Program-made: the position numbers and the translations under genes | In this document: one piece after another, positions 32,705-45,780 of the stretch | Layout of the letters: each line of letters opens with the position of its first letter | Numbering within the stretch: the stretch's first letter is position 1 | Notes under the pieces: model-generated | Database searches by the model: none | Told to the model about the DNA's origin: nothing | The model's input: only the letters and a program-made list of their open reading frames with translations | Assembly (NCBI RefSeq): GCF_016808095.1 | Contig: NC_068976.1 | Coordinates: 9,085,001 to 9,149,000 of the forward strand | Direction of reading: 5' to 3' | Origin: Vigna angularis | Taxonomy: Eukaryota > Streptophyta > Magnoliopsida > Fabales > Fabaceae | DNA: 64,000 bases

Positions 32705-35025
32705 ATAACTCTCAAGTGTGATCCTTCACATTTCCAATCCTATACGTGTGATAATGTCAAATCCATTATTACCTCCACAATAGTCCCCAAATCCACTGTG
32801 CTTTGTCTTCTTCTTCCCTCAGGTACGCATCCTCTATCTTGTCTTTCTTTTCATTCTAACAGTCTTGTTAATATTGGAGGCTCTAGCTTCTGCTCTTTGT
32901 AGCATTTAATCTTTCTTTATTCAATACTTGCTTCATTCTTCTCCTAAGCAAGTGATGCATAACCACACTTTAGGTTTCTGAAAAAGGTGTTACTTTCCAG
33001 GTTACTATGCAAGTTAGCCATTCTCTGCGTTCAAACTTCTTCTTTGACCGTAGTTAGGGGTGGTCTTCTTTTTTGTGTGGGGGCTTGGGAATTTTTGAGT
33101 GCTTTGTAGTTTGTTTTAGGCTTCTGGTTTGTTTTGGTTTTTTGGTTTATGGTTTTTTGACTTATTTTGTGGTTTTAGAATTGTCAACCCCGAGTTCCTT
33201 AAATCCTAGGGTATCCCATAGCGACTTTACATGACCCCAACTTTCCTTGGGCCACGTTGGATCTTTGAAGGGAAAATTCCATGTTTACTTCAAATCACCA
33301 AATTAACTGTTTTCTTCATAAGCAAGCTCTTGTCTACCGGTGTGAGTTAGATGAACTAGTGTGTGCTAATGACTCCTTGAAATCTTCTGGAAAGTTTAGC
33401 GTCTTCTATGCCACTCTGCTCTCCAAACTAGGTCTTGGATTGTCTCGACGCAGCTCCATTTAACAGTTGGGCTTTTGTCTTAGCTTTCCACATTCTATGC
33501 ACCCACTTTGGTATTGTTACTCCCTCCACACTTTCTTTTACTTCTTTGGGCTAAAGAAACTCTGTAGCCATATGTGGTCGTCCCTAAGAAATGTGAAAGG
33601 TAAATGTTTATTGATGTTATTCCACTCCTTCTAGAAGGGTCTATGGGTGCGTTTCTGAAAGCTCGAGCTCCTCGTTACAACCTTAGCTTGTTAGAGAGCT
33701 TTCTCTTGTACTGGACACATGCACCCTACCTTTAGCGCCCTGTTAGGCGGAGGACCTCGATCCATGAGCATTGCCTTATGCTAGAGCGGTTGGACACTAC
33801 TAAGAAACTGCAAAGCTTTGAGTACTAACATGAAGATTTGAAATTTTACATTAGCATATGTTTTGGGATATAAGGTCGAGATTAATATTTCATGTTTAGG
33901 TAATCGTCCAAGAGGTCCAAGCATTGTCTTTTATTTTAAATTTGTTGTAGTTGTTTGTCCAATACTATTCGAAGGGCATCTATAAAAAATGTTTTGATGT
34001 CAAAGTCAGGTTAATGTTTGACAATTTTGATATTAATGTAGAAAGCAAGAAAAGGTCTAAATGAACAAATGTTATCTCAAAAGGAGTTTATAATGAAAAA
34101 TGGTGAATAACAAATAGACAACCAAGCAAATAAATAGTTAATAAAGAAAGTTTAGCACATGAAAAGAAAGACCTAAAGAAAAGCTCTAGATTATATGAAC
34201 AAAATAAAAAAAATACTAGAGTAAAAGTGGTGCTTCTTGTCCTTTTCAATTGCAAGGTGAAAAGGTTGTAAAACAACAACACGTTCACATAAATACCTCA
34301 CAAAATCAACACGAGAGTGTACATAAAAAAGTAATGGTAGTAGTACATGAATATGCTTTTACTTTTTGTTTTTTGATTTTACCTTTTTTTTATACCTTTT
34401 TGTCTCTTCTTTTGTTTTGATTTTCCAGTACATAAAACACACTACTACACACCACAAGTCCTTCTTGGAAGTTCATAATACATAAGTAGAAGAAATTCTT
34501 ACTAGAATCAACATAGAACATAAAACTCATAAATGACACAAAGAAAACTTAACTCTAAGAACTTGTTGATGATCTAACAACAACTATGGAATCAAATATG
34601 TAAACTAAAAGAATGCAAAGGTACATATATGTTGTAGTTTCAAAAATTCACTTAAACATATATTTTTGTGATTTTTCAAAATTCAACTACAAAGTAAAGA
34701 CATCAAAAGAATTAGACATGACTCTAGACAACATGAAATATTTTGAAAATCAAAATGACTCAAAGTTTTAACATATGACTGAAATATAAAGATGAACAAA
34801 GACTCAAAAGCATGAAAAAGCACACAAACACACAATATATGGAAACTTAGTGTAAAAGTCGAATGGTTCCAAAGAAGAACAAACTAGAACCATGAAAACA
34901 TCAATATAATGAATGAAAAAAACACAAGACAAGCAAGAACAATAAATACAACACGAAAAAAAAAATTGAAAGGATAAATCAGGACAAAAAATACTTAGCT
35001 CTTGAAGAACCAAAACTCTTGATAC
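32705..35025. other. Unassigned intergenic stretch
   Basis: No confident gene, only short frames on both strands. On the minus strand TTTGGTATCAAGAGTTTTGG (about 35008-35027) resembles an LTR-element primer site, which hints at retroelement debris in the 34-35 kb part. Confidence 0.35.
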
Positions 35026-35028
35026 CAA

Positions 35029-35460
35029 ATGATGACAACCCTTAAAGCGAGGATGGTCCAAAGCTAGAAAAGAGGCTATGGGATTTGATCCTTTAGGTGA
35101 AGTTTGCGAAGTATGTGGGGGAAAGGGACATGGATGCGGAAGCTATGGTAGGAAAGGAAGAAGGCTTATGGCTTTGGGTGGTGATATGGTGTCATTTATA
35201 AAATATATGATCAAAATGATGGTATCATTTATAAAATATTTATGTGAAAACAAGAAGTTGTGAAACTTGTTTAACTTATTAAAGTTAGTGAAATCCTTTA
35301 ATAGTGCTTAAAGAAGAACTGTATGTAACTCAGTTGAAATGAACCAGTATAAAAATGAGTTTTCATCTCTACTATCTCTTGTGTTTCTAAACGTTTTAAA
35401 AAATTCGTCGGTGTTTAATAGTGTCTGCACACAGTATAATCCTTACAAACAACATCTAAC
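35029..35460 (+). mobile_element. Probable copia LTR (SIRE-like 3' half)
   Basis: The segment begins TGATGACAACCC and ends CATCTAACA. It contains GAACCAGTATAAAAATGAG at 35340-35358, the same promoter arrangement as the LTR ending at 16244. A primer-site-like sequence lies on its left on the opposite strand, which conflicts with a simple plus-oriented element. It may therefore be a composite or a solo remnant. Confidence 0.4.
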
Positions 35461-35529
35461 ACTAATTATGAAAAGTTTTTAAACTCTATTCAACTCCTCC
35501 TTTTTAGAATTTGTCTATTATTTCAAATG

Positions 35530-36200
35530 TGTTATCAAGGATCTTAGTGATATGAAATACTTCCTCCTTAGTTTAGAAGTTGGAATATGAAAAAAATACA
35601 CGGCTTTTAGTTGTCAAGTCTTGCAACAATACTTTCAATTTGTTGATACCATTTATAGAAGCCTCGTTGAAAAGTTTATTTATCTCACATGCTAGACCTA
35701 ATTAACATCACATATGCTATTATTTTCTTTTTGTGAGGTTTTGAATTCTATAACTACATGGCATCATCAAGCAACATTACAAATTCTCATATAGATAAAA
35801 AAAAAAAAAAGTCCACTTGCATAGTGGTTATTATTTTGTCTCAAATGATCTGAAGCTCTGAGGTTTCTATGATTCTAACTGGCGATCATGCATTAACACT
35901 GGAAGATTTCTTTCAAACTTTTCTTTCTTCTTAGAAAACTCTATTATCTTATGGAAATGCAAAAAATAGTGTATAATAGCTTCTCCAAATTCTGCATAAC
36001 ATTAACCATTCCATTGCAATTCTTATAACTATTTACTATGACAATAAGGTTGTGGTACAAACTGTTTCAAATCTCATTTCTTGAAAGAACTAAGCACGTT
36101 GAAATAGATTACTACTCTTTGGAAAATCTGGTACAGTTGTTGAACCATTCTTTTTCTTTTATGCAAGCGTAGAATGCTTGTCATATGCCTTTTAATCCTT
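35530..36200 (+). pseudogene. Copia RT end and RNase H, heavily degraded
   Basis: Plus-strand translation in shifting frames gives KDLSDMKYFL, LVEKFIYLTC, HHQATLQILI, SNDLKLxGFYDSNW and DNKVVVQTVSN followed by ERTKHVEIDY. These are in copia order: end of RT, then RNase H. Stops and frameshifts are frequent. No gag or integrase is found to the left. Confidence 0.75.
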
Positions 36201-36209
36201 CCAACTTGA

Positions 36210-37192
36210 AAGAGGTGTTGGTCTTTTTTTTTTGCTTTGCTTGCATAAATATTTTTATTCTTTTTCCTTTTTTATTTTGGTTTCTTTGCTTGAATAAATA
36301 TTTGTATTCTTTTTCCTGCCTTAACACTGGCACTCTCTTTTACAATAGTGAAATATAAAAGGTATACCAATAGTCTCTTCTTTTACCCCTTTAACATTTA
36401 ACTTTTTTGTAAAATTAAATTTAATAATAGATAATATCTACATTAAAACATTAAAAATAAAATATAAATTATAAAGCTATTATTGTCGCAGTTTTAAAAT
36501 TAGATTTTTACGAGATTATACTAGTAATCCAGCCAAGAATTCCCAACATATAAAATACAGTTCTTAGTAGAGGGCAAATCAGAATTGCAGCCAATATTTC
36601 AAAATGAAAGATAAATTAAAAAAAGAAGTTAATCTAGGGTTCTTCAGAACTGATAAGAAATAATAAAAATGAACTTTTCCAACTGTTACAAAAATGTTTT
36701 AGAGAAGCGTGTCTTCCAACATTACACTTTTAACATGTTATTGTCCTAAAAAAATTTAAGACCATAATTAATTGATCCCGAGGAAAACTCAAACTAACAG
36801 TTACTAATCCAATCAAACGCTAAATGATGTCGTTGAATCTAAGACCAGTTAAGTCACTTAACTGTTTAAGAATTTGAACTCGTCACTTAACCTTCGAAAA
36901 CCAACCATAGAAATGAAGGGGAAGAATGGTTCGAAGATATTCAGATGGCACGGATGTTGGCAGAGCCCAAGAAGGAAAAATCTCCCGACTCGAATAAAAA
37001 AAGACAACATTCCCATTTGAAGAAACCATCCACACATTAGCCACCGTTATCGACACAATCAAGCAAATACCTCAGAGTAGTATGCAAAAAGCTCTTGCAG
37101 CTCCAGTGCTTATTTTAGATGCAGAGGAGAAATCCGGCAGCCTAAGATGAATTTTTTTACCATAACAATGAAAAGTAGAGTGTTTATTGGAG
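36210..37192 (-). other. 3' flank of the TBC gene
   Basis: AT-rich, no gene. It should contain the TBC gene's 3' UTR on the minus strand; a polyadenylation site could not be singled out. Confidence 0.4.
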
Positions 37193-40100
37193 TCATGAGA
37201 ATGATGTCTCTACTTTGTCATGCAGGATGACCACTAAGTTATGTGCATCATCAAGCAGTTTCCAAACATCAAGATGACCAGACATACTATTGCATTCCTT
37301 AATGATCTCATCCATGCTGCTGTACTTCTCAATGATCAATTTCCTTCTCTGCAACACCGAAGCTGCTATTGCATAAAGTAATAAATCTTCTGTTGGTGGA
37401 GCACGCTGCCTAATTCTGCTCCACGAAGATTTCCCAATACCTGCTCTTATTGCCGCTTGATCTGCCCACATCACTTCCCATAGGCAAAGGGTCTGTTCAA
37501 ATGTCAATTCCCTTCGAAACATTACCACCACCATTCTATAGACAAAAAAACAATCCTCAGCCTGAAGCTTTTCCAAATGCCTAAAAAGGTGGGCATCCTT
37601 AAACTTGATTATTTTTGCAACTAAATCCAGTTGCCTGCGAATACCCACTTCATCAAGCCTAAAATTTTGCCGTGCCTTCTTCATGAATCCAACAAAACAC
37701 CAGAAAGCCTCATGATCCTCTGATATAACACTAACTATAGGAGATAGCAGGTCACTCATACCTTGGCAGTAGCCAATGTCAGAATCATAGAGAGCATATG
37801 CTTCAAGAATAGCAACAAGTCGAGCAGCATGGAAGATTCTGCCAGGCTCTAGGTGACCATAGTCCTTCAAGCCAACAGCCTCAGCACTTCGACGTGCCCT
37901 ACTTTCTGATACCGAGGCTTGAGATGGGTAACATGACATCCATTCAGCATTAGCACGTACTGCATCGAGTCGGATGATTCGTTGCCAGGTGGAAAAATCT
38001 TCATTGGTTGGTGCCTTTGATGGGATTTTTGCTTTTGTGATAGAAGATACTTCCTGGGAAGCTTTGTCTGGATTGTTACGTTCCTTAACATCATCAGAAG
38101 GAACTGCCTGAATTACTTCAGGACCTTCAGAGGAGTCTGAATCAGAGAAATCAGTATCCAATGTAGAGGCATCAGCGTTATTCACATCTTCTCCTTCCAA
38201 CAGGGCACTGGACAGATCGTCGGAACGGTCAACATCAGAGCTTCTATCCTCACTAGAAAGAGATTCCCTAGCACTGGCTGCATCATCAGAACTGGCAGAA
38301 CCAGAATCTTGAGACAGAAGTTTACCATCTCCCTCAAAGCTGATTTCACCGACTTCATTTAACTTATTTTGCTCATTACTTTGCTTGATGAGTCTCCGAC
38401 ATTGTCTGCGGAGTTTTTCATACTGCTTTCTGTGTATAAAGATATGGAATAAAATTAAAATGATGTTAACACCCCTCCCAGGAAGGAAAAAATCCAAACA
38501 ATATACATTTTAAGTCTAACAGTACATGATGGATTGAGCACAAGCAATAAAATGAATCAAACATTTGGAGATAAAACTTGCATTCCCACCTATTTTGAGT
38601 TCTTATAACATCTCTTTCACCCTTGGTGCTGCCTAAGTCATACCTGCATGTTTAAAGTATAATCAGTAGTTGTACAAATTTTATCTGAATAAATTTCAAA
38701 TATATACATGATGAAAAAGAAAATGATCAAATTCCAGTATTCCTAAAGATAGAAATAACAATGAATCATTATCCTTCCAAATGCACACATGAGGAAGAAA
38801 ACCAGGCAGAGGTATTATTTTAAGGATGATTACAATTCATCAAGTATGTAAGGAAATAAGTAGTAAAGATCTACTATCATCTAGAAATGAATAGCTTACA
38901 CTCCAAGCAAGAATGGCCAAACCTCAGCCCTAATACTAGGATCAACACCCTGCATAAAAAATTAATAATGTAATTAATTCTAATAATATGTACATGAAAC
39001 ATAATTTTGTGCAATAAAAAGAATAGGTAAACTCACTCCACTGCGCACTCTTCTCAGGAACTTATTTCCACCATCACAGAATTTACCATCTTCTGTAAAC
39101 AAGGATTTCCATTGATGAGATGACAGTGCGTGTTTTCTTCTCCTTTGTGACCATGGTGATTTAAGCCGGCCCCTAAAACATGGGGTAATTAATTACTACT
39201 TGCAGGTTAGAGAATAGAGGATAAGGAGCCAATTAATCATGAAAGTAACCAAAGTTGCAGAAAAATGCACATACAACTGTATCCCAAAAAATAAAATGCA
39301 CAGAGAGACATTTTTCCACAAGTAAACAACAGCACACTAGCATGAAAGACAACTTCTACAAGTAGTTGTGGTTTTTTTTTTCCCAGTGAAGAGGTTGAAA
39401 AAGCATGCCATGTTTTAGCATGTCACAAACTACAATTCTACACGGAAAACATTCGTGTTGAGTTTTTAGTAAGGAATGAAAACACATAAATGCATATAGT
39501 GTTAGATGGATCCAACTTGCACACTATTATCATTCCACTTGCATATGAAAAAAAATAAAAAAAATAAATTAACTACTCAGGTTTCGCATCAGTTATGTTC
39601 TTTCAACACAACTAAGTACAAACCTCAGCCTATAATTCACTAGTCATTCAATTTAGTGTTAACTTGCCTTTTCTGTTATGAATATTTTAGCTTATATTAT
39701 TAAAGGGAGGAGCCTACGTTGATGTGAAGACATAGGAAAAAAAATGAATGCATAAATTGTTGTAAAATGTAACTTATCACATGAATCCACGAATGCAATC
39801 ATAGCTTGATCTTGTTGATTGATTTGAAATGGATCAGGGATAAAGGAAAGGAGCTTCAATTTCGAATAACATGTTCTACTGTATGAAAAGGTGACGGAAA
39901 AAAAATTAGGGAATGCGGAGAAACAGAGATCTGGCAGGAAATAACAAACACAGAGCAATTGAAGAATCTGAGGCGAAACACACCGTTCAGAGCTGTAAGA
40001 GAAAGAAATCAAATTGGAGAGAAAGGAAAGGGAGAGAGGAACTCACCGATTGAAGGGAGAACGAGAAGAAGAAGCCGGTGAGGAAGAGGAAACAACGAAT

Positions 40101-40234
40101 AGAACCGAACGCAAAGGGGTCCAAGACGACGACGTTGAAGAAGAGGATGAAGAAGAAGAATTAGAATTAGGAGAAGGTGAAGGAGGAGGAGACGAATTCA
40201 AAGATGGATTGTGGCTTCGTCCACGAGGATTCAT
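37193..40234 (-). CDS. TBC-domain Rab GTPase-activating protein
   Basis: Exons on the minus strand are 40234-40047, 39172-39037, 38949-38900, 38643-38590 and 38429-37193; they join in frame to 554 residues. The Ser/Pro-rich N-terminus (a run of eight Ser) leads to a Lys/Arg-rich segment, then the TBC start GVDPSIRAEVWPFLLG (about 109-124) and QYEKLRRQCRRL. An acidic Ser-rich insert (about 165-285) precedes the catalytic part: IIRLDAVRAN (Arg finger near 294) and GYCQGMSDLLSP (Gln finger near 363). Then come EAFWCFVGFM, FVYRMVVVMFRRE and LWEVMWAD. With both fingers present it should speed GTP hydrolysis by a Rab in membrane traffic; the partner Rab cannot be told. The layout resembles plant Gyp1/TBC1D15-like proteins. 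The 38497 in-frame ATG reads intron and is not the start. Confidence 0.93.
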
Positions 40235-40395
40235 CTATAATCTATAATAGTTACAAAAATAACAATACTTGCTATCTTTTTAATAAATATAGTTATTTGT
40301 ACATATACAGATAGAAGCTTTCCCTTCGGCTAAGTGGAACGAAATCGGAGTTAGGGTTTTGGACGCTCTAATTCGATTTTCTAAAATTTTCTGTT

Positions 40396-40593
40396 TTACC
40401 TACTGGCGCCGTAGAAAATCACGGCGACGATGGCGACGCCGGCGAGAGCGGTGAAAACCACCGCCGGAGTAGAGGGCGAGGCCACAGCCGCCATTAACCA
40501 GAACTTGCACTTGCCACCGCCACCAACGGAGAGAAAGGTGGTGTCGCTGTTGCTGTTGATGGTGTTGCTGTTCAAGTGGTTGGATGTGAACAT
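40396..40593 (-). CDS. Possible small single-pass membrane protein
   Basis: A 65-residue minus-strand frame starts MFTSNHLNSN and has a Gly-rich centre (SVGGGGKCKFWLM). It ends with a hydrophobic helix (about residues 40-62: STPAVVFTALAGVAIVAVIF) and a short basic tail. The palindromic TATA-like GTTTATAAAC at about 40689-40698 lies about 100 bp upstream of the ATG. It sits about 160 bp upstream of the TBC start codon on the same strand. I do not recognise a family. An overlapping plus-strand frame (40430-40789) is the alternative reading. Confidence 0.4.
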   Translation of the reverse strand: MFTSNHLNSNTINSNSDTTFLSVGGGGKCKFWLMAAVASPSTPAVVFTALAGVAIVAVIFYGASR

Positions 40594-40799
40594 GAGGAAG
40601 AAAGAGAGAGGGTCGCTTGGGAAATTACAGCAATGCCCTTTCTACGAGACCCTTTCTCTCTTCCACTTCGCCCTCGCGGTGCGGTTTTTTTGGTTTATAA
40701 ACCCGATCGCCAAAGCCAGGTTCTGTTTGCTTTTGTTTTGTTTTTCACTTTTTCTTCGTCTCTACAAGAAAAGACATAGGCGAAGGTAAAACGAACTGA

Positions 40800-41405
40800 G
40801 ATGGAACACTGTTGGAGAAAAAATATAATCCGAGAAGAATGCATGTATCATAAAAAATACGGATAGAAATGCTTTATGTGGCCAAAAAACCAAGAACGGT
40901 GCGATTCGGAGGACTAAAATGGTATTTCAACAGATACAAATTTACCTCTTAGTAGGACAAAAATTATTTGGTTTATAAAATATCAAGTAAATAATCAGAT
41001 ATGATTATTTTATTATCATTTTTTTATGAACATATATTTTTCGGTTAACTTAACGGGTATGGGTTAGGGATGAAAAAAAATCCATGAACGTGATAAAATT
41101 GACATAAACTAAGCAAGTAATATCCGTTTTTAAATGGATATATAAAAAATTAATTTATATATTTTTTAATTAATTTAATTAAAAATTAAATTATATTTTA
41201 TTAAGTTAAATTTAATTAAAATTAAATTTTAATTTATATTTATTTTATTTTATTTTATATTATATATATTTTTTGTAATTTTATTTTTAAAATTAAATAC
41301 TAAAGTACTTTTATTATATTTCTGTTTTTCATATCATCAATAAAAAATTTTATTTTTATTTTTTAAGTCAATTCATGTTTATTTTTCATTCATTATTTTC
41401 TTTGT
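40800..41405. repeat. AT-rich stretch with a relative of the 29.8-kb repeat
   Basis: At about 41050-41330, GGGTATGGGTTAGGGATG precedes an AT-rich centre with ATTTAATTAAAATTAAATTT. That centre closely parallels 29850-30010. No gene is seen. Confidence 0.45.
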
Positions 41406-41411
41406 AATAGT

Positions 41412-42077
41412 TAGAACTGTCAAAACAGATACCTCGGATCGATCCGGTCCAACCCACCATGGGTTGGTCACCTAGTGAGTTAACTTAACCCGGCTCACTT
41501 ATTGACCAGCTGAAAAAATTAATAATCTAGTCCGACTGGTGGGTTAAAAGAGTTGGTTCACTGGCTCCTTTAATTATAATTTTTTTTAAAATAAAAAAAT
41601 TACAATTTTTTTTAATTTAAATCTAAATAAACGTCACACTAAAATGATATTAAACTCTAAAGATAATTCAAAATACAAAAAAAGTATCATACAATGCAAG
41701 CGTAATAAAAAAACATGTACAAAAAGCAAACAAATAAATTTTTAATATTGATAATTTTTGTATCACTTGTCCATTTATAATATTAGAGTCTTGAATAGAT
41801 AAATCTATAATATTTTTCTCTCTTGAAAAAATCTTCCTTATCGCCATCTACAAAATAAAAAAAAATGTTAACTAATAATATTGAAATACAAAATAATAAA
41901 TAATTAAATTAAATTAGTTGGGTTAGTGAGCCGACCCGGCTCGCCACGGGTTCAACCTGGTGAGCCGGGTTGAAAACTAGCCCGCATAAAAAAATACATT
42001 TTTTTCAAACCTAACCCAGGTCAAATTTGTGGTGAGCCGGGTTAACCCGCAGGTTACAACCCATTTTCACAGCACTA
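41412..42077. mobile_element. hAT-like MITE
   Basis: The ends TAGAACTGTCAAAA and TTTTCACAGCACTA are imperfect inverted repeats of the TAGNNCTGT type seen in plant hAT elements. Subterminal parts carry repeated GAGCCGGGTT, ACCCGGCTC and GGGTTGGTCA motifs. ATAGT flanks both sides (41407-41411 and 42078-42082) within a longer imperfect match. A full 8-bp TSD is not clear. No transposase is present. Confidence 0.65.
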
Positions 42078-42119
42078 ATAGTCTAAAAAATAACATTTTA
42101 AAAGGGATAATAGTTTAAA

Positions 42120-44680
42120 AATAGTGAGACTTGATTACTTTAATGTTAAAAGGTTTTAATATAAGTAGTTTTGTTATGAACTGAGTTTTATTATTTTAAA
42201 ACACACAATTTCTTTAGAAACCACTTTTATCGGGTTATCTAATGTCTCTCTAAGAGTTCTTCATCATACTCGTCTTATTGAAGAACCGAGACCGTAAGAT
42301 TGATCCTTATGACGAATTCTTCAATTTGGACTATTTCTTGTTCATGTAAGTTGAGTTTCATCCCTTTTTATGTTATCAGTTGCATATAAGTCGTATTTCA
42401 CTTGCATGCATCCTTTTAGTCATCTATATGGGTTCCTTTTGATTAGTGATCATTATGGTATATTGTTTTTATATGTAGATAGAGCATGTAAGTTGGGAGG
42501 ACTTTTGTTGGTTAGGGTCCTATGGCCTTGAAGGGATTTGGGATTCTTTAGAGCAAATTCATCTGTTTCTCAGGTAAGGAAAGCTAATTGCATTGTTTTT
42601 AAATTATAAATATTTTGAGATTTATAATTTTATAATTGTATAGTGAATTGACTGAATAATTGATCTATGTAATGAGTGTGATATGTTGAAATGTGAAAAT
42701 GTTGTTTGATTTGTGTTTTAGATGAAATTGTTGAGTTAGTGAAGATTGTGTAATATGAAATTTGGATGTTTTAGCATATGGGATTCAAATGTTTGATTCT
42801 TGGATTTGGGCTAGCTTGAACTTGGTTTTGTGTGATTAAGGGAGCTTAAATATGAGCAATTGGTCAAGTGGTATGAGCTTCAACGTTTAAAACTATTTTG
42901 AACTCATGCAATGAGAAAGGAGTATTAGTTTGATAAATTGAATAGGTATAAATTCCTTCAAAAGAATAAAATACAATTGTTGATATCTAGTATAGTGTTA
43001 ACTAGGGCCAAGGTGACGTTGAGAATCCTATTTTGCGAATGGGATAATGTGGAGTGGTGTCAGGGTGATGTTGAGCACCCAATTCTGTTAATGGGTTGTC
43101 GTTGAGCGGTGCCAAGGTGTCGTTAAGTGCCATCTGTGTACTGCAGGTCTAGAGCATTTTAACTCTAGGGCGCGCTAAGCGCTAAAAAGTATCGTTAAGC
43201 ACAACTTGTTGCTAGAAGAATGGCGTTAAGCATCACCTTTTGCAATAAGTATTGCGCTTGGTGCCACCTTTAAGCGTTAGTGTGTATGTTTGAAATTTTC
43301 TTCTCCTATGGTTGTTTGAGATAGAATGCAATGTACCTTATGCATGTCTAAGAGTATTATGGTGTTTATTCATGTATGATATTGTAATGAAGATGAGCAT
43401 TGTATGTGTTGGCATAATTCCATGGATCTCTTGGGAAGATTCTATGATGGTGTTTCTTTAGTGTATGCATTGAAATGGTAGTCTAGACATTGAAGGTTAT
43501 CATGTCGCTCTAATAAGCATTCAAACCCATGTAATGTAGAATGGGGTATGTGGTGAGAGGTGCAAAAGATCCTAGTCTAGGAGTTTTACCTTGGCCATAG
43601 ATATTAGCGGACTAACCTTGTGTGTGGTATTCGTAATAGCTTTACAAAAGTAGTAAAGACCACCACAAGTGAAAGACCTCTCGAGATTTCACATCAATGC
43701 TTTATCCGGATAATTGAGTCTAGAATAGAAGTTTTACCTTGGCCAAAGATGTTAAAGAACTAACCTTGTGTGTGGTTTTTTTCACAATGACTTTACAAAG
43801 CAGTAAAGATCACCACAAGTGAAAGACCTCTCGAGATTTCACATCAATACTTTATCCGGATAATTGAGTATAGAATGAATCTATATGTTTGATATGGTTG
43901 TTTTATGAATGAGTAATATATGATGATTATTTCTATGTTTGTTTATGAAAACTCTTTTTGCACACTAACTTATCCTATTTTGTGTTTTGTGGTTGTTGTG
44001 TTGTCTTCTTTTTGTGATGATCACCCTATTGATGTGAACAAATAAGGGATATGTGTTGAAGCATCTTTGGTGGAAGACAACAATGTTGCATAGTATTCTT
44101 CCTCATCGTTTAATAGTTTTCCTTATGTGTTGTAGATATATTTTATTATTGTAATTATTTTTCTAGATAAATGTATTAATATCATATATGTTAAAGCAAT
44201 TTTTTTTGGTTTATCAATTTTACAAAGTTTTATTTCATCAGTTGTAAATTGCTAAAATTGAGATGTTATACTCATTTATTTATATTGGAACATGGGAATT
44301 TCATTTAGTTGATGTCAAAATAATATTAATAAAAATTATAATTCAACTATTAAATTATGTAATAATAGATCGCCATATAAAAGAATAATGTATCTTGGAG
44401 TATTAAATTATCGCAGATAAATGTATTATAAGGAATAGATGAGCTAAAAATACAATTATAATTTAAAAAATGAAAAAGTTGAAGCCCAAAAATAGAAATA
44501 TTCGTCCATGCAAATAAATTGTAGTATAATAACTAATGTTATTTACTTTTAGTTTAAAACTCGTGTGTATATTAAAAAAATTTAGAAATTGAAAATATAA
44601 TCAATAAATATTTTTAATAATAAAAATGATAGAAAATATGGAAAAAGGTAAGAAATAAGTTGTCTAAAAATATAAAAGCT
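42120..44680. repeat. Unassigned transcript-like repeat region with a ~148-bp tandem duplication
   Basis: No open frame of note. About 42990-43270 repeats GGTGACGTTGAG-like and GCGTTAAGC-like motifs. Two copies of a ~148-bp unit span about 43575-43870: GTTTTACCTTGGCC at 43583 and 43731, then AAAGACCTCTCGAGATTTC and TTTATCCGGATAATTGAG in each. It is probably the non-coding part of a retroelement, but no LTR pair was identified. Confidence 0.5.
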
Positions 44681-45129
44681 AAAGGTTTAAACCCTCGGAT
44701 CGCCCGCATATTTGTTGGGGAATCTCAAGTGGGTCCTCGTTTTTTCAACTGTCTCAATTCAGTCCATATATCTGTAAAATTGAGCCAATTGGATTTATAT
44801 ATTTGAAAATTTGAGTCAATTAAGCCCTATCCGTTATATTTTCACAGACGGCGTCAAAGTCTACTGACATGGTGCACATATAATATCTTGACGTATAAGT
44901 GTTATATTACATGGAATTTGTTATTAAAATTATCAGTGTTTAACGTGGCACAAGACAAAACCTTCTACTCTTACACCACCACTTGCTCGGCCACTTGCGT
45001 CGTCCTCTCCTTCATCGTCTCCTGGTAACACTCAATCAGGTATTGTGAATTGATTGAACATTTTTCTATTAAAGGATAAAAATTGATAAAAATTGGAAAT
45101 TGTTTGATTTTTTTTTTGGGATTTGGGGC

Positions 45130-45780
45130 TTAGCCGAATCTTGGAGTGGAAGGGGAAAACAATGTGGGAGAGATGAGATTTGTTGACGAGGTGGTGGTGG
45201 TGTCCGATGATGTAGGTGAAGAAGCGTTCAGGTCGCGACTGTTGATGGATGCGTTGGAAGAGGAGAAGGGCGTTGTTGGCGGTGGTGGAAGCGGATGTCG
45301 GGGGCTTTGACTATGTGCATGTTGCTGGACTAGAGCAGGAACGAGTGCATGTTGCTGGACCAGAGCAGGAACGACCTGAGGGTCCTTGGTGAGACGCTTA
45401 ATTTGGTCTTCTGCTTCGCGGTGGGGATCGCTGGTTTGGGCCCAGATTTGGTCTTCGAGGCTGATAAAGGTTTTGCTGGAGACAATGGCGGTGGTTCCTC
45501 CATTGTAGATTCCTCCATGGTGTCGACTCGATGGCCGATGCACCGCGAGTAGAGAGAGAAAGAGTCACAGTCCAATATGTCGGCGTTTTCGGTGTCAGTG
45601 GCGGCGTTAGGGTGGGAGCTGCAAAAGGACGATCTTGAAGGCGCACAGGGAGAGCTTGAGGAAGCAGTGAAGATGGGTGAGTGGGGTTGCGGAAGAGGGT
45701 GTCAGTGAAGATGGGTGACTGAGTGAGAGAGAGAGAGGGTGTGAGTGATGCCCTTCTGCTTGATCCATATTTTTTCAAGA
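45130..45780 (-). pseudogene. GC-rich, gene-like internal segment of element A
   Basis: Overlapping minus-strand frames reach 137 codons (45543-45130). That frame reads FISLEDQIWAQTS and EAEDQIKRLTKD, then the tandem peptide HALVPALVQQ repeated twice, and a Pro/Ser/Thr-rich tail. I recognise no family. The open frame in several phases and the higher GC content suggest captured coding DNA, but I cannot say which frame was real. Confidence 0.35.

Noticed and set aside
37867..38094. 75-codon minus-strand frame within the TBC gene
   Set aside because: It is an out-of-frame shadow of TBC exon 5.
40014..40247. 77-codon plus-strand frame rich in Glu/Arg
   Set aside because: It is the reverse complement of the Ser/Pro-rich first TBC exon.
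40430..40789. 119-codon plus-strand frame with hydrophobic stretches
   Set aside because: It overlaps the more plausible minus-strand small membrane ORF. The hydrophobicity follows from T-rich sequence, and no domain is seen.
45398..45778. 126-codon minus-strand frame in element A
   Set aside because: It overlaps other frames in the same captured GC-rich DNA and has no recognised family; which phase was coding cannot be decided.
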